From: Acrocarpospora phusangensis
Lineage (GTDB): Bacteria > Actinomycetota > Actinomycetes > Streptosporangiales > Streptosporangiaceae
DNA length: 64,000 bases
Assembly (NCBI RefSeq): GCF_016862995.1
Contig: NZ_BOOA01000034.1
Location: 1 to 64,000 of the forward strand
Direction: 5' to 3'
The position numbers and the translations under genes were made by a program. The notes under the pieces are model-generated. The model was given only the letters and a program-made list of their open reading frames with translations, did not search any database and was not told the DNA's origin. Below are positions 7,456 to 15,702 of the stretch, one piece after another. Positions within the stretch are counted from its first letter, which is position 1. Each line of letters begins with the position of its first letter.

Positions 7456-8478
7456 TCATCCGACCCGGCAGGAGACCGATGGCCAGGTCCAGTTGCCGTT
7501 GTGCTGGATGGTCACGCCCCAGTTGTTGCCGCTGCCGTTGGGCCTGGCGACCAGCTGCTGCTGGCTGGGGAAGGTGGCGCTGACGTTCCAGGTGGACAAG
7601 ACCCTGGCGGGGGACGGGATGTTCATGGTCACGGTCCAGTTGCCGGCGCCGGTGACGGAGATGTTGAGGTTGTAGCGGTCGCTCCACTGCTGGCCCGCGG
7701 AGCGCGTCGCGGTGCAGCTGCCGCCACCGCCGGGCGGCGGGGAGGACGGCGGGTTGCTCGGGTTGCCGCCGCCGCTGGGGGCCACGGCCCTGCCGGTGCT
7801 GGAGGAGATCATGCCGGCGCACAGGTTGCGGCCGGCCAGGTTCGCGGCGATCTGCGGGATCGCGTTGACCGTGGTGGCGTACCCGTCGTGCATCAGGATG
7901 ATCTGGCCGTTCTGCAGCCGGCCGGCGGCCTGGACGATCGCGGCCGTGCTCGCGCCGTTCCAGTCCTGGGAGTCCACGTCCCAGATGATCTCCCTCAGGC
8001 CGAGCTGCTGCTCGACCGACCGGAGGGTGGCGTTGCTCTCCCCGTACGGGGGCCGGAACAGCGTCGGGGCGGTGCCCGTGGCCTGCTGGATCGCCTGCTG
8101 GGTCCGCTGGAGCTCCGACTGGATCTGGGCGCTGCTCATGGTGATCAGGTGGGGGTGGGTGTAGCTGTGGTTGCCGATCCACATGCCGGCGTCCCGCTGG
8201 GCCCGGACCAGAGCCTGGTTGCTCGCGGCGTTCTGGCCGGTGTTGAACATGGTGGCCCGCAGGCCGTTCTGCCGTAACGCGTTGAGCAGGGTGCTGGTGG
8301 TGCCGCCGGGTCCGTCGTCGTAGGTGAGCCCGACGTAGCCGGCGCTGCAGTCGGCGGCCTGGGCCGCGGGCAGCGAGGTCACGGCGAACGTCGTGCCGAG
8401 CACGGTGGCGAGGCCCATCAGGAGTGAGGTCCGGATGCGGGAGCGGCGTACCCGGGCGGTGGGCGCGTTCTCGATCAT
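7456..8478 (-). CDS. Secreted polysaccharide deacetylase (CE4) with CBM2
   Basis: 340 residues. Signal peptide about 1-41 (cleavage after AQA). CE4 catalytic domain about 44-225 with the family motifs: TYDDGP (52-57), the metal-binding pair in NHSYTHP (His104, His108), RPPYGE (142-147), DVDSQDW (167-173) and LMH (His197). A Gly/Pro/Ser linker (about 232-253) leads to a family 2 carbohydrate-binding module (255-337, bounded by cysteines and with exposed tryptophans). Such enzymes remove N- or O-acetyl groups from chitin oligosaccharides or acetylxylan; CBM2 would anchor it to cellulose, chitin or xylan. GGAGG precedes the start. Which polymer is the substrate cannot be decided from motifs. Confidence 0.93.
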   Translation of the reverse strand: MIENAPTARVRRSRIRTSLLMGLATVLGTTFAVTSLPAAQAADCSAGYVGLTYDDGPGGTTSTLLNALRQNGLRATMFNTGQNAASNQALVRAQRDAGMWIGNHSYTHPHLITMSSAQIQSELQRTQQAIQQATGTAPTLFRPPYGESNATLRSVEQQLGLREIIWDVDSQDWNGASTAAIVQAAGRLQNGQIILMHDGYATTVNAIPQIAANLAGRNLCAGMISSSTGRAVAPSGGGNPSNPPSSPPPGGGGSCTATRSAGQQWSDRYNLNISVTGAGNWTVTMNIPSPARVLSTWNVSATFPSQQQLVARPNGSGNNWGVTIQHNGNWTWPSVSCRVG

Positions 8479-8726
8479 GCTTGTTCCTCCAGCGATGAGG
8501 CTGAACGGGGTGGTGGTGCGGCGTGACGATCACGGAATCGCCACGCCGCACGATTTCCCCGCCGGGCGCCGCGCAGGTCGCCCGGCAGGAGACTGGAGAC
8601 TGATCCCCCGCAGAAACAATTTCGGAGATCAGGGGTGTCATCAGAGCATGATTCACTGCGGTGTACGCCTCACCACGTGCGGAAACGCCGCCGTTGTGGG
8701 GCCGAGCGGGAAGGTGCTCAGCGCTC

Positions 8727-8756
8727 ATTCTGAGGACACGTTACGAAAGATGTCAA
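8727..8756 (-). promoter_or_regulatory. Putative promoter of the CE4 gene
   Basis: On the minus strand TTGACA (8756-8751) is separated by 18 bp from CAGAAT (8732-8727). This gives a leader of roughly 240 nt before the CE4 start. A GAAACGTTTC palindrome lies 10 bp upstream of the -35. Confidence 0.5.
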
Positions 8757-8765
8757 GAATACTTC

Positions 8766-8842
8766 GAAACGTTTCCTTCACATGAACCGTTTAATGCGAC
8801 ATCTACCTGCGGAAATAAACCCCGAATGGAACGAAACGTTTC
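8766..8842. promoter_or_regulatory. Pair of GAAACGTTTC palindromes (LacI-type operators)
   Basis: Perfect 10-bp palindromes lie at 8766-8775 and 8833-8842, 67 bp apart, just upstream of the CE4 promoter. A central CG within an AT-containing palindrome is typical of LacI/GalR-family sites. A LacI-type gene lies in this window at 59624-60637, but nothing links it to these sites. Confidence 0.5.
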
Positions 8843-8932
8843 CACGTTCATCAAGTACGGCTGTTACGGGGGCGTGACGCGCCGATGGCCCATCCGGCGC
8901 GTCGCGGGCCGTCCGAGCTGCGACCCCATAGT

Positions 8933-8945
8933 CTGAAACTTTCAG
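8933..8945. promoter_or_regulatory. CTGAAA-C-TTTCAG palindrome
   Basis: Perfect 13-bp inverted repeat between the CE4 and recombinase promoters. A sister element of the same TGAAA-N-TTTCA form lies at 25290-25302. Candidate operator; regulator unknown. Confidence 0.4.
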
Positions 8946-9003
8946 TCGCGCGCGCCGATCGGGGATCGCATCCAACTCACTACAAGATCATTATACGTCG
9001 CCT

Positions 9004-9033
9004 TTGACTAGCGTCACAGATTCGTCGTAGCGT
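9004..9033 (+). promoter_or_regulatory. Putative promoter of the recombinase gene
   Basis: TTGACT (9004-9009), an 18-bp spacer, then TAGCGT (9028-9033), about 100 bp upstream of the recombinase ATG. Good -35, weak but actinomycete-like -10. Confidence 0.4.
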
Positions 9034-9135
9034 CGGTCGTGCTCGCGGGAGGCCATGCCGGGCGGACCGTCCGGCATGTCAGGCGTAGTCGCTCACCGGA
9101 GAGCGGCGAACACAGACCTGGGAGGGCACGCGCCG

Positions 9136-10005
9136 ATGACCGTCACGGTGGTGCCGCTCCGCGGTCGTATGACCACGCCGGCCGAGGCCGCCGCCCGGCT
9201 GGACGCGTATCTGGACCGGTGCGCGCTGGCCGCCAACACCGTCACCGCGTACCGCCGGCAGGTGCGGGCCTATCTGGCCTGGCTGGGCGAGCACCTCGCG
9301 CGGCACTCCGACGCCTTCGTCGACCGGGTCGGCGCGGAGGCCGCCGCGGCCGCCTGGCAGCGCACCCTGCTCGCCGACGCCGCCCCGGCCACCGTCAACC
9401 AGGCGCTGGCCGCGGTCGCCCTGCTGTACGAGGTGGGGGCCAGCATGCGGATCAAGGTCAAGAACGCCCGCAACCCGCGGCCCGCGCCCGAGGCGCTCAC
9501 ATCCGGGCAGGAGGCCGCCCTGCGCCGGGCCGCCGATGAGCGAGGGCCCCGCGACTCCGCCATCATCGCCGTGCTGCTCGGCACCGGCGCGCGCGTCGAG
9601 GAGGCCGCGCTGCTGCGGGTGCCCGACGTCACGGCCGGCACCTGCCTTCTGCGCGGCAAGGACGGGCTGGTCCGCGCCATGCCGCTGCCCGTCGCGGCCC
9701 GCGACCGGATGTCGGCCTGGCTGGTGGCCCGCGCCGACCTGCTGGCCGCCCAGCCCCGACTGGCCGACGCCGCCGCGGCCGGCGACGACGGGCTCTGGAT
9801 CGGCACCCGCGGCGTGCTCACCGCCACCGGCCTCACCGACGTCGTCCGGTCGTGCGGGACCGCCGCCGGACTCGCCGGCCTGCGGCCGTACACGCTGAGG
9901 CACACGTTCGCCACCCGGCTCCGCGAGCAGGGCGCCGACCCCGCCGACATCAAGGAGCTGCTCGGCAACAAGTCCCTCGGCAGCGCGGTCCGCTACTTCC
10001 GGTGA
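9136..10005 (+). CDS. Tyrosine recombinase/integrase, divergent and C-terminally short
   Basis: 289 residues from the ATG at 9136 (GGAGGG nine bases upstream). SAM-like N-terminal core-binding domain (about 14-105), then the catalytic domain: Arg153 in TGARVEE, the beta-hairpin Lys in RGKDG, Arg255 in YTLRHTFATRLR, and Tyr287 in AVRYFR. Two usual histidines are changed: the HxxR position reads YTLR, and the LGH position reads LGN. The protein stops two residues after the tyrosine, without the C-terminal helix usual in XerC/D. It may be a decayed element integrase or a divergent subfamily. The tRNA-like gene downstream supports a mobile-element origin. Confidence 0.8.
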   Translation: MTVTVVPLRGRMTTPAEAAARLDAYLDRCALAANTVTAYRRQVRAYLAWLGEHLARHSDAFVDRVGAEAAAAAWQRTLLADAAPATVNQALAAVALLYEVGASMRIKVKNARNPRPAPEALTSGQEAALRRAADERGPRDSAIIAVLLGTGARVEEAALLRVPDVTAGTCLLRGKDGLVRAMPLPVAARDRMSAWLVARADLLAAQPRLADAAAAGDDGLWIGTRGVLTATGLTDVVRSCGTAAGLAGLRPYTLRHTFATRLREQGADPADIKELLGNKSLGSAVRYFR

Positions 10006-10185
10006 GAAATGCGTTGCCCGGCCCGGTCGCGTCCCGGCATCCTTGACGTGCGCCGACCGGCCTGAGGAGGGGAAATGCGTACACACCGTCGTGGGATGCG
10101 CATGCCCCGGAGGGCTCACGAGTAGGCCGGCGCGATGCCGGCACGTGAGCCGCCTGGTCGATCCGGGCGGCTTCGTCGTTTCCGG

Positions 10186-10258
10186 AGCGGGTGAGGGCGC
10201 TGGTGTGCTCGGCGGTTTCATACGCCGCATGGGGCGGGTTCGATTCCCGCACCCGCTA
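10186..10258 (+). tRNA. tRNA-Met(CAU)-like gene
   Basis: A full cloverleaf can be drawn: acceptor AGCGGGT/ACCCGCT, D-stem GGGC/GCTC with one G-T pair, anticodon stem GCGGT/GCCGC with loop TTCATAC (anticodon CAT at 10219-10221), five-base variable loop, T-stem GCGGG/CCCGC with loop TTCGATT, discriminator A, no encoded CCA. Odd: position 8 is G rather than the near-invariant T, and the anticodon stem lacks the three G-C pairs of an initiator. It may be an element-borne or degenerate elongator tRNA. A terminator follows 5 bp later. Confidence 0.65.
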
Positions 10259-10262
10259 CTGA

Positions 10263-10294
10263 CAAGCCCGGGGCCGGGGTGGGCCCCGGGCTTG
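10263..10294. terminator. Strong bidirectional hairpin
   Basis: CAAGCCCGGGGCC pairs perfectly with GGCCCCGGGCTTG around a 6-base loop, between the tRNA-like gene and the convergent NmrA-type gene. It can end transcripts from both sides. Confidence 0.8.
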
Positions 10295-10301
10295 CCGCCG
10301 G

Positions 10302-11171
10302 TCAGGCGCCCAGGGCCTCCCGGTTGGCGGTCAGCAACTCGCGCAGGGACTTGGGGTCACGGCCGGTGAGGTCGCGTACGGCGGTGGAGACGGCGGCGGC
10401 CCAGCCACCGCGGGCGGAGGCGCCGAACGAGGCGAACAGCTGGGCGCCCTCGGCGGGGATGCCCGCGCCGACCAGGCCCTGGATGAAGGAGTCGTCGTCG
10501 ACGAGGACGGCCTCGACCGGGCGGCCGGTGATCTCGGCCGTGAGCGCGGCCAGGGCCACGGCGTCGATCGCGTCGGGGCCGGTGACGTCGTACGCGGTGT
10601 TCTCGTGGCCCTCGGAGGTCAGGACCGCCGCGGCGGCGGCCGCGCAGTCCTCGCGGGAGACGTAGGCGGTGGCGCCCTCGCCGCTGTTGGCGTACAGGTG
10701 GCCGCTCGCCGCCGCCTGCGCCGCGGTGCCGATCTGGTATTCGGCGTAGATGTTGTTGCGGAGGAACGTCCAGGTCAGGCCGCTGTCGAGGATGGCGGCC
10801 TCGGTGGCGCGGTGGTCGGGGGCGACGGCGGCCGGGTTGCCCGGCTCGGGGCTCGGCAGCGAGGTGTAGAGCACGTGCTTGACCCCTGCGGCGCGGGCCG
10901 CCTGGACGGCCTTGGTGTGCAGTTCGACGCGCTGCGGGCCGGTGATGTCGATCGAGATCAGCAGCACGCGGTCGACGCCGGTCAGCGCGGCCTCCAGACC
11001 GGCCGGGTCGTTGAAGTCCCCGTGCCGGACGTCGGCTCCGCGCCGCGCGAAGTCCTCCAGCGCGGCCGGGTCGCGGGTGATCAGAACGGGCTTCTCCCCC
11101 TTGTCGAGCAGGAGTTCGGCGACCTGGCGGCCGAGGTGACCGGACGCTCCGGTGACGGCGACGGTGGGCAT
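10302..11171 (-). CDS. NmrA-like NAD(P)-binding oxidoreductase (quinone reductase type)
   Basis: 289 residues. N-terminal Rossmann motif TGASGHLGRQV (7-17) and the atypical SDR/NmrA layout (HVLYTSLPSPEPGN, LRNNIYAEY, AYDVTGPDAI) match the NAD(P)H:quinone oxidoreductase 2 (QorB-like) group, cytoplasmic enzymes that reduce quinones or act as redox sensors. It is transcribed divergently from the Rrf2 regulator at 11246 across 74 bp holding repeats, the usual regulator-target arrangement. The exact substrate is not predictable. Confidence 0.87.
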   Translation of the reverse strand: MPTVAVTGASGHLGRQVAELLLDKGEKPVLITRDPAALEDFARRGADVRHGDFNDPAGLEAALTGVDRVLLISIDITGPQRVELHTKAVQAARAAGVKHVLYTSLPSPEPGNPAAVAPDHRATEAAILDSGLTWTFLRNNIYAEYQIGTAAQAAASGHLYANSGEGATAYVSREDCAAAAAAVLTSEGHENTAYDVTGPDAIDAVALAALTAEITGRPVEAVLVDDDSFIQGLVGAGIPAEGAQLFASFGASARGGWAAAVSTAVRDLTGRDPKSLRELLTANREALGA

Positions 11172-11194
11172 GGGGGTCCTCCGGGGATAGTTCG

Positions 11195-11234
11195 TAATCA
11201 GAACGGTGACAGTTAATCATAACCAGATCGATTA
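11195..11234. promoter_or_regulatory. Repeat-rich operator region between oxidoreductase and Rrf2 genes
   Basis: TAATCAGAAC (11195-11204) and TAATCATAAC (11214-11223) are direct repeats 19 bp apart. TAATC (11214) and GATTA (11230-11234) form an inverted repeat. AT-rich against the GC-rich surroundings; probable binding site of the adjacent Rrf2 protein. Confidence 0.5.
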
Positions 11235-11245
11235 CAGTTAGACTT

Positions 11246-11764
11246 GTGGATGTGAGCAGCCCCACGAACACCCGCTTCGCCGTCGCGTACCACGCGCTGG
11301 GCCTGCTCGCGTCGATACCCGGCGAGCCCCTGAGCTCCGAGCAGATGGCCGCCAGCGTCGGCTCCAGCTCCGTCTACCTGCGGCGCGTCCTCGGCCTGCT
11401 CCGCCGCGCCGGTTTCGTCCAGTCCCGCCCCGGCCTGTACGGCGGCTGGCTCCTCGCCCGCCCTCCCGCCGAGATCAGACTCGGCGACGTCTGGCGCGCC
11501 GTCCAGGGCGACGAACCGGTGCTCGGCATCCACGGCCCCCCATCCGGCTGCCCCGTCGGCGACTCCGTCAGCACCCGCCTGGCGCAGGTCGAACAGCGCG
11601 TCGCCCGCGCCATCGAAGCCTCCCTCGACGAACTCACCGTCGCCGACACCACCCCCGACGGCGCCCCCTTCACCCCCGACATCCTCACCATCCCCGACCC
11701 ACCCCGCCCCGGCACCGCAAAGTGGTCCCCCACCGACGAACAGGTCGCCCCCAGCGGATCATGA
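11246..11764 (+). CDS. Rrf2-family transcriptional regulator
   Basis: 172 residues from the GTG at 11246. Winged helix-turn-helix of Rrf2 type (about 8-75: FAVAYHALGLLA, MAASVGSSSVYLRRVLGLL, RPGLYGGWLLARPP). Only one cysteine follows (GCPVGDS), so the three-cysteine Fe-S site of IscR/NsrR is absent and a Fe-S cluster is unlikely. The C-terminal part (about 125-172) is Pro/Thr/Asp-rich and poorly conserved. Divergent from the NmrA-type reductase, which it probably controls. Confidence 0.88.
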   Translation: MDVSSPTNTRFAVAYHALGLLASIPGEPLSSEQMAASVGSSSVYLRRVLGLLRRAGFVQSRPGLYGGWLLARPPAEIRLGDVWRAVQGDEPVLGIHGPPSGCPVGDSVSTRLAQVEQRVARAIEASLDELTVADTTPDGAPFTPDILTIPDPPRPGTAKWSPTDEQVAPSGS

Positions 11765-12930
11765 CGGGCAGAATGCCCGCTATGCATGCCGCCGACATCG
11801 ACTGGTCGCGCCTCTTCCACGCGTACGGCCCGGCCTCCGACACCCCCGCCCACCTCCGCGCGCTCACCGGCCCCGACGACGACGCGCGAACCGGGGCCCT
11901 CGACCACCTCTGGAGCGCGGTGATCCACCAGGGCACGCCCTGGACGGTCACCCCGCCGGCGGCCCTGGTCGTGGCGGAACTGCTGACCGACCCGGAGACG
12001 ATGCGGCCCGCCAACGATGTGCTCCGCGCCATCCTGCTCGACTTCCTGGGAGAGGTGGCCGAGGCCGCGCTACCGGACACCCCGGAAGACGAGATCAGGG
12101 CGGTCGCCTACCCGGCGAGCGGCGAGGACGAGATCGGCCCGGCCCTCGATGCGATCCTGGCCGAGAACGAGGTTGACTGGGACGGTGACGCGGTTCAGGC
12201 GATCATGGCCCGGGTCGTGCTCGACCTCCGCGCGATCGCCCCGACCCTGCTCGACCACGTGACCGCCTGCCTCGACGACCCCGACCTCCGCGTCCGGGTG
12301 GACGCCACCGGCGCGGCCGGAACTCTCGCCCTGATCCCCGGCGTGGGCGCCGACGGTCTCGCCGCCCGCCTCGAAGGCACCGCCGCCCGGTCCGGGGACC
12401 ACCACGAGCGTTGCGCCGCCATGCTGACCCTGGGCGCGCTCGGCGTCGCGCCCCGGGCCTTCCTCGCCGACCCCCACCCGGCCGTACGCGCCTGCGCGGC
12501 GCTCGCCCCGGCGCTGGCCGCGGACCCCGCCGCGACCCGGGAGATCCTGGCCGCGCTGCGCGACCCGGCCGAGGCGGACTCCTGGCTCACCATCCCGCTC
12601 CGCCTGGTCCCCGGCCGTCTTCGGTTCGCCCTGGTCGCCGCGGCCGTCGAGCGGGCGGAGTCGTTCGAGGAGCTGCTTCCCGCCGCGCTGGCGATCGCCG
12701 GGATGACCAGCCACTGGACCGTGGACGTCGACTGGGGTCCGCTGCTGACGGCGGCCTTCCCCGCTCCCGTCGGCGAACCGCCCGTCCTCACGCCCGCGCA
12801 GCGCGCGTACCTGGGGGCGCTGGTGGCCAACGACGAGATCTGGAACCCGAAGATGGTGAACCCGATCTCGTGGTTCCGGGCGGCCGGGCTGCCGTACGAG
12901 CGCGAGGCCTGCCGGAGGCTGATCTCCTGA
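11761..12930 (+). CDS. HEAT-repeat domain protein
   Basis: 389 residues if started at the ATG of 11761, which overlaps the Rrf2 stop as ATGA; ATG at 11782 (MHAADIDWSRLF) is a credible alternative and has a small CGGGCA-GAA-TGCCCG hairpin just before it. Alternating helical pairs rich in Ala/Leu/Asp with HEAT-like blocks (LDDPDLRVRVDATGAAG, LADPHPAVRACAALAPAL, ILAALRDPAEADSW) suggest an alpha-solenoid scaffold. Cytoplasmic, with no signal peptide. Function unknown; the overlap suggests coupling to the Rrf2 gene. Confidence 0.8.
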   Translation: MTGRMPAMHAADIDWSRLFHAYGPASDTPAHLRALTGPDDDARTGALDHLWSAVIHQGTPWTVTPPAALVVAELLTDPETMRPANDVLRAILLDFLGEVAEAALPDTPEDEIRAVAYPASGEDEIGPALDAILAENEVDWDGDAVQAIMARVVLDLRAIAPTLLDHVTACLDDPDLRVRVDATGAAGTLALIPGVGADGLAARLEGTAARSGDHHERCAAMLTLGALGVAPRAFLADPHPAVRACAALAPALAADPAATREILAALRDPAEADSWLTIPLRLVPGRLRFALVAAAVERAESFEELLPAALAIAGMTSHWTVDVDWGPLLTAAFPAPVGEPPVLTPAQRAYLGALVANDEIWNPKMVNPISWFRAAGLPYEREACRRLIS

Positions 12931-12936
12931 GGTCGG

Positions 12937-13290
12937 TCAGTGGTGGGCGGAGATCAGGGCGCTGTCCAGGGAGGGGTAGGTGGTCATGCCGCCCATGCGG
13001 CCGGTGACGCCCATGAGGTAGAAGGCGCGTTGGAGGCGGGGGGAGAGGCCGCAGACCACGACGCGTTCGCCCATGCCGAGCCGGCGGTACGCGTCGAGGA
13101 TCACGCGGACGCCGCTACTGTCCATGAATCGGAGTTCGCTGAGGTCGAACAGCAGGCGTTCCGGCTGCTGTTCCATGGCCTCTTCGACATGTGTTCTGAA
13201 TTCGGCTTCGACCGCGATGTCGAGCTCTCCCCAAACCCTCATCACGGTAAAAGGAGGGCGATATTCGGTGGACACGCGGAAGTATTCCAT
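12937..13290 (-). CDS. STAS-domain anti-sigma factor antagonist
   Basis: 117 residues forming a single STAS domain of the SpoIIAA/RsbV type. The phosphoacceptor serine sits in the canonical loop FMDSSGVRVIL (Ser58). In this family the unphosphorylated form binds an anti-sigma kinase and frees a sigma factor. No anti-sigma kinase or sigma gene is adjacent, so the partner lies elsewhere. The ATG at 13290 is preceded by GGAGGTGAG four bases away. It ends 6 bp from the convergent HEAT-repeat gene. Confidence 0.92.
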   Translation of the reverse strand: MEYFRVSTEYRPPFTVMRVWGELDIAVEAEFRTHVEEAMEQQPERLLFDLSELRFMDSSGVRVILDAYRRLGMGERVVVCGLSPRLQRAFYLMGVTGRMGGMTTYPSLDSALISAHH

Positions 13291-13456
13291 CGGGCTCACC
13301 TCCGGGCTCACCTGCCAGTTTACGTGCAGAGACGTCCCGGTAGCGAGCGGCGGGGTCAGGCGACCTGGTCGCCGGAGCATGATCGTCAGGGGTCGCGCGC
13401 GATGAACCGGGGTTGTCGCGGGTATTCGGAAAGGCGTGACGCGAGCGGAGGTGGCG

Positions 13457-14221
13457 ATGACGCCGGAGGAGGCGCGGGCCCGGTTCCGGGGTGGGGTGCG
13501 GGTGCCGACCGCCGGGTTGTGCGCGGGGTGGACGCAGGCGAATCTGCTGGCGGTGCCGCGCGTGTACGCGTACGACCTGCTGCTGTTCGCGCAGCGTAAT
13601 CCGCGGGCGTGCCCGGTGCTGGATGTGGGCGACGAGGGCGCGGTGGGGACGGCGATCTTCCGGGGGGATCTGCGGACGGATCTGCCGGCGTACGTGGTGT
13701 ACGAGGACGGGGTGCCGGTGGCCGAGCTGTCGGACGTGACCGCGTTCTGGCGGGGCGATCTGGTGCCGTTCCTGTTCGGGTGCAGTTTCACGTTCGAGGA
13801 CGCGCTGGTGCGGGCCGGGGTTCCGGTGCGCCATCTGGAGGCCGGGTCGAACGTGCCGATGTACCGGACCAGCGTCCCGTGCAGGCCGGCGGGCGCGCTG
13901 TCGGGGCCGCTCGTGGTGTCGATGCGGCCGATCCCGGCGTCGCTGGTGGCCATGGCCGTACGGGTGACGTCGCGGTACCCGGCCGTGCACGGCGCGCCCA
14001 TCCACGTGGGAGAGCCGGAGGAACTGGGCATCCGCGACCTGAAGGCACCCGACTTCGGTGACCCCGTGGAGATCCGCCCGGGCGAGGTGCCGGTCTTCTG
14101 GGCGTGTGGCGTGACCACCCAGGCGGCGGTCATGTCCAGCGGCGTACGGTTCGCCATCGGGCACGCGCCCGGGCACATGGCGATCACCGACAGCCTCGAC
14201 AGCGACTACCTGGTTCCCTGA
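13457..14221 (+). CDS. D-glutamate cyclase-like putative hydro-lyase (DUF1445)
   Basis: 254 residues from the ATG at 13457 (GGAGG five bases before; the GTG at 13436 would add seven residues). The whole length matches the DUF1445 family: [15 protein letters not shown]-like opening, [36 protein letters not shown], and the C-terminal [11 protein letters not shown] and [11 protein letters not shown]. Some family members convert D-glutamate to 5-oxo-D-proline; bacterial members are mostly untested. Cytoplasmic. No obvious pathway partners nearby. Confidence 0.85.
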   Translation: MTPEEARARFRGGVRVPTAGLCAGWTQANLLAVPRVYAYDLLLFAQRNPRACPVLDVGDEGAVGTAIFRGDLRTDLPAYVVYEDGVPVAELSDVTAFWRGDLVPFLFGCSFTFEDALVRAGVPVRHLEAGSNVPMYRTSVPCRPAGALSGPLVVSMRPIPASLVAMAVRVTSRYPAVHGAPIHVGEPEELGIRDLKAPDFGDPVEIRPGEVPVFWACGVTTQAAVMSSGVRFAIGHAPGHMAITDSLDSDYLVP

Positions 14222-14275
14222 TCTCCACGCCGGGAGAAGTGCGGCAACACACAGAATAAAAAGGAAACCTTCCTA

Positions 14276-14322
14276 TTGACAATGCTCGTGACCGCAGTGT
14301 TACATCTGCTTAATTTAAGCAG
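14276..14322 (+). promoter_or_regulatory. GH16 promoter with 17-bp palindromic operator
   Basis: TTGACA (14276-14281), 18-bp spacer, TTACAT (14300-14305). The perfect palindrome CTGCTTAA-T-TTAAGCAG (14306-14322) directly follows the -10, across the expected transcription start, as for a repressor site. AT-rich against its surroundings. Confidence 0.6.
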
Positions 14323-14349
14323 TGAAGCTAGCCGGTACCGGAGGCATTC

Positions 14350-15579
14350 ATGCGCAGATCCCGGCTCCTCCTCACAGCCGCCGCCATGCTCGTCACCCTG
14401 ACCAGCGGCCTGGTCGCCATCACCAGCGACGAGCCCGCCGCGGCCGCCATCGGCCCGGTCACCTGGTCGGACGAGTTCAACGGCGCCGCCGGAACCGCCG
14501 TCGACGGCTCCAAGTGGCGGTTCGACACCGGCGGTGGCGGCTGGGGCAACAACGAGCTGCAGTACTACACCAGCACCACCCGGAACGTGTCCCACGACGG
14601 GCAGGGCCACCTCGCCATCACGGCCCGCAGGGAGAACCCGTCCAACTTCCAGTGCCACTACGGGACGTGCCAGTACACCTCCGGCCGCATCCTGACCGCC
14701 GACCGGTTCACCCAGGCGTACGGCCGGTTCGAGGCCAGCATCAAGATCCCCCGAGGGCAGGGCATCTGGCCGGCGTTCTGGATGCTCGGCGGCGGCAACT
14801 GGCCCAACACCGGCGAGATCGACATCATGGAGAACGTCGGCAGCGTGCCGAACACCGTCCACGGCACCGTGCACGGCCCCGGCTACTCGGGCGGCAGCGG
14901 CATCGGCGGCAGCCGTACGATCGGCGCGCCGCTGGCGGACGCCTTCCACAGCTACCGGATCGACTGGTCGCCCAACCTCATCGTCTGGTATCTGGACGGC
15001 TCGGAGTACTTCCGGCTCACCCCGTCCGGCGTACGAGGCAATCAGTGGGTGTTCGACCACCCGTTCTTCATGATCCTTAACGTGGCGGTGGGCGGCAACT
15101 GGCCGGGTCCCCCGAACGCGAGCACCACGTTCCCGCAGACGATGCTGATCGACTATGTCCGCGTCTCGGCCTGGACCAACGACGGGCCGGGCGGCGGCGG
15201 GAACGCGCTCCGCTCGAACCTGAACGGCCGCTGCATCGACATCCCCGGCGCCAACCCCGTGGACGCCGCCCGGCTCCAGATGTGGGACTGCAACGGCACC
15301 GCCGCCCAGCAGTGGTCGATCAACAGCGACGGCACCGTCCGCGCGATGGGCAAGTGCATGGACGCCGCCGCGGCCGGCACGGCCAACGGCACGCCGATCC
15401 AGCTCTACACGTGCAACGGCACCGGCGCCCAGCGGTTCACCCTGTCCCCCGCCGGCGACCTGGTCAACACGGCCGCCAACCGGTGCGTGGACATCGTCGA
15501 GCGCAACACCGCGAACGGGGCACGGCTCCAGCTCTGGGACTGCTCCGGCGGCTCCAACCAGAAGTGGACCCGCGCCTGA
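14350..15579 (+). CDS. Secreted GH16 beta-glucanase with CBM13 (ricin-type) module
   Basis: 409 residues. Signal peptide about 1-33 (ends AAAA). GH16 domain about 34-275 with the catalytic EIDIMEN motif (nucleophile Glu156, Asp158, acid/base Glu161) and the substrate-cleft segment GIWPAFWMLGG. A short Gly-rich linker leads to a ricin-type beta-trefoil lectin (about 283-409) with three CxD and QxW repeats (GRCIDIPG, GKCMDAAA, NRCVDIVE; QQW, QRF, QKW). Typical actinomycete endo-beta-1,3-glucanase acting on fungal or algal glucans outside the cell. GGAGG precedes the start; a strong terminator follows. Confidence 0.95.
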   Translation: MRRSRLLLTAAAMLVTLTSGLVAITSDEPAAAAIGPVTWSDEFNGAAGTAVDGSKWRFDTGGGGWGNNELQYYTSTTRNVSHDGQGHLAITARRENPSNFQCHYGTCQYTSGRILTADRFTQAYGRFEASIKIPRGQGIWPAFWMLGGGNWPNTGEIDIMENVGSVPNTVHGTVHGPGYSGGSGIGGSRTIGAPLADAFHSYRIDWSPNLIVWYLDGSEYFRLTPSGVRGNQWVFDHPFFMILNVAVGGNWPGPPNASTTFPQTMLIDYVRVSAWTNDGPGGGGNALRSNLNGRCIDIPGANPVDAARLQMWDCNGTAAQQWSINSDGTVRAMGKCMDAAAAGTANGTPIQLYTCNGTGAQRFTLSPAGDLVNTAANRCVDIVERNTANGARLQLWDCSGGSNQKWTRA

Positions 15580-15589
15580 GCGTCTGAGG

Positions 15590-15621
15590 ACAGGCGCGTC
15601 CGGTCATCCGGACGCGCCTGT
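15590..15621. terminator. Strong hairpin terminator after GH16
   Basis: ACAGGCGCGTCCGG pairs perfectly over 14 bp with CCGGACGCGCCTGT around a TCAT loop, 10 bp past the GH16 stop. Confidence 0.85.
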
Positions 15622-15662
15622 TCGCATTGGTGTAGGTTGCGAGCGAAAGGCCTAATAGCAAA

Positions 15663-15692
15663 ATTCCATTTAATGAGCATTTTTTATGGAAT
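15663..15692. promoter_or_regulatory. AT-rich inverted repeat upstream of the radical SAM gene
   Basis: ATTCCAT (15663-15669) and ATGGAAT (15686-15692) flank a spacer containing a run of six T. The patch is the least GC-rich DNA in this region and ends 10 bp before the GTG start. Candidate operator or promoter element. Confidence 0.4.
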
Positions 15693-15702
15693 AGAGCGAT
15701 AA

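Larger units (their letters stand above)
8479..9135. other. 657-bp non-coding region between CE4 and recombinase genes
   Basis: Holds the long CE4 leader, the CE4 promoter, two GAAACGTTTC operators, the 8933 palindrome and the recombinase promoter. It is less GC-rich than its surroundings. I see no credible gene; short open frames here lack ribosome-binding sites and family resemblance. Confidence 0.6.

Noticed and set aside
10006-10080. GAAATGCGT direct repeat (10006 and 10072) as recombinase attachment core
   Set aside because: Nine bases only, not overlapping the tRNA-like gene, and no element boundary is evident.
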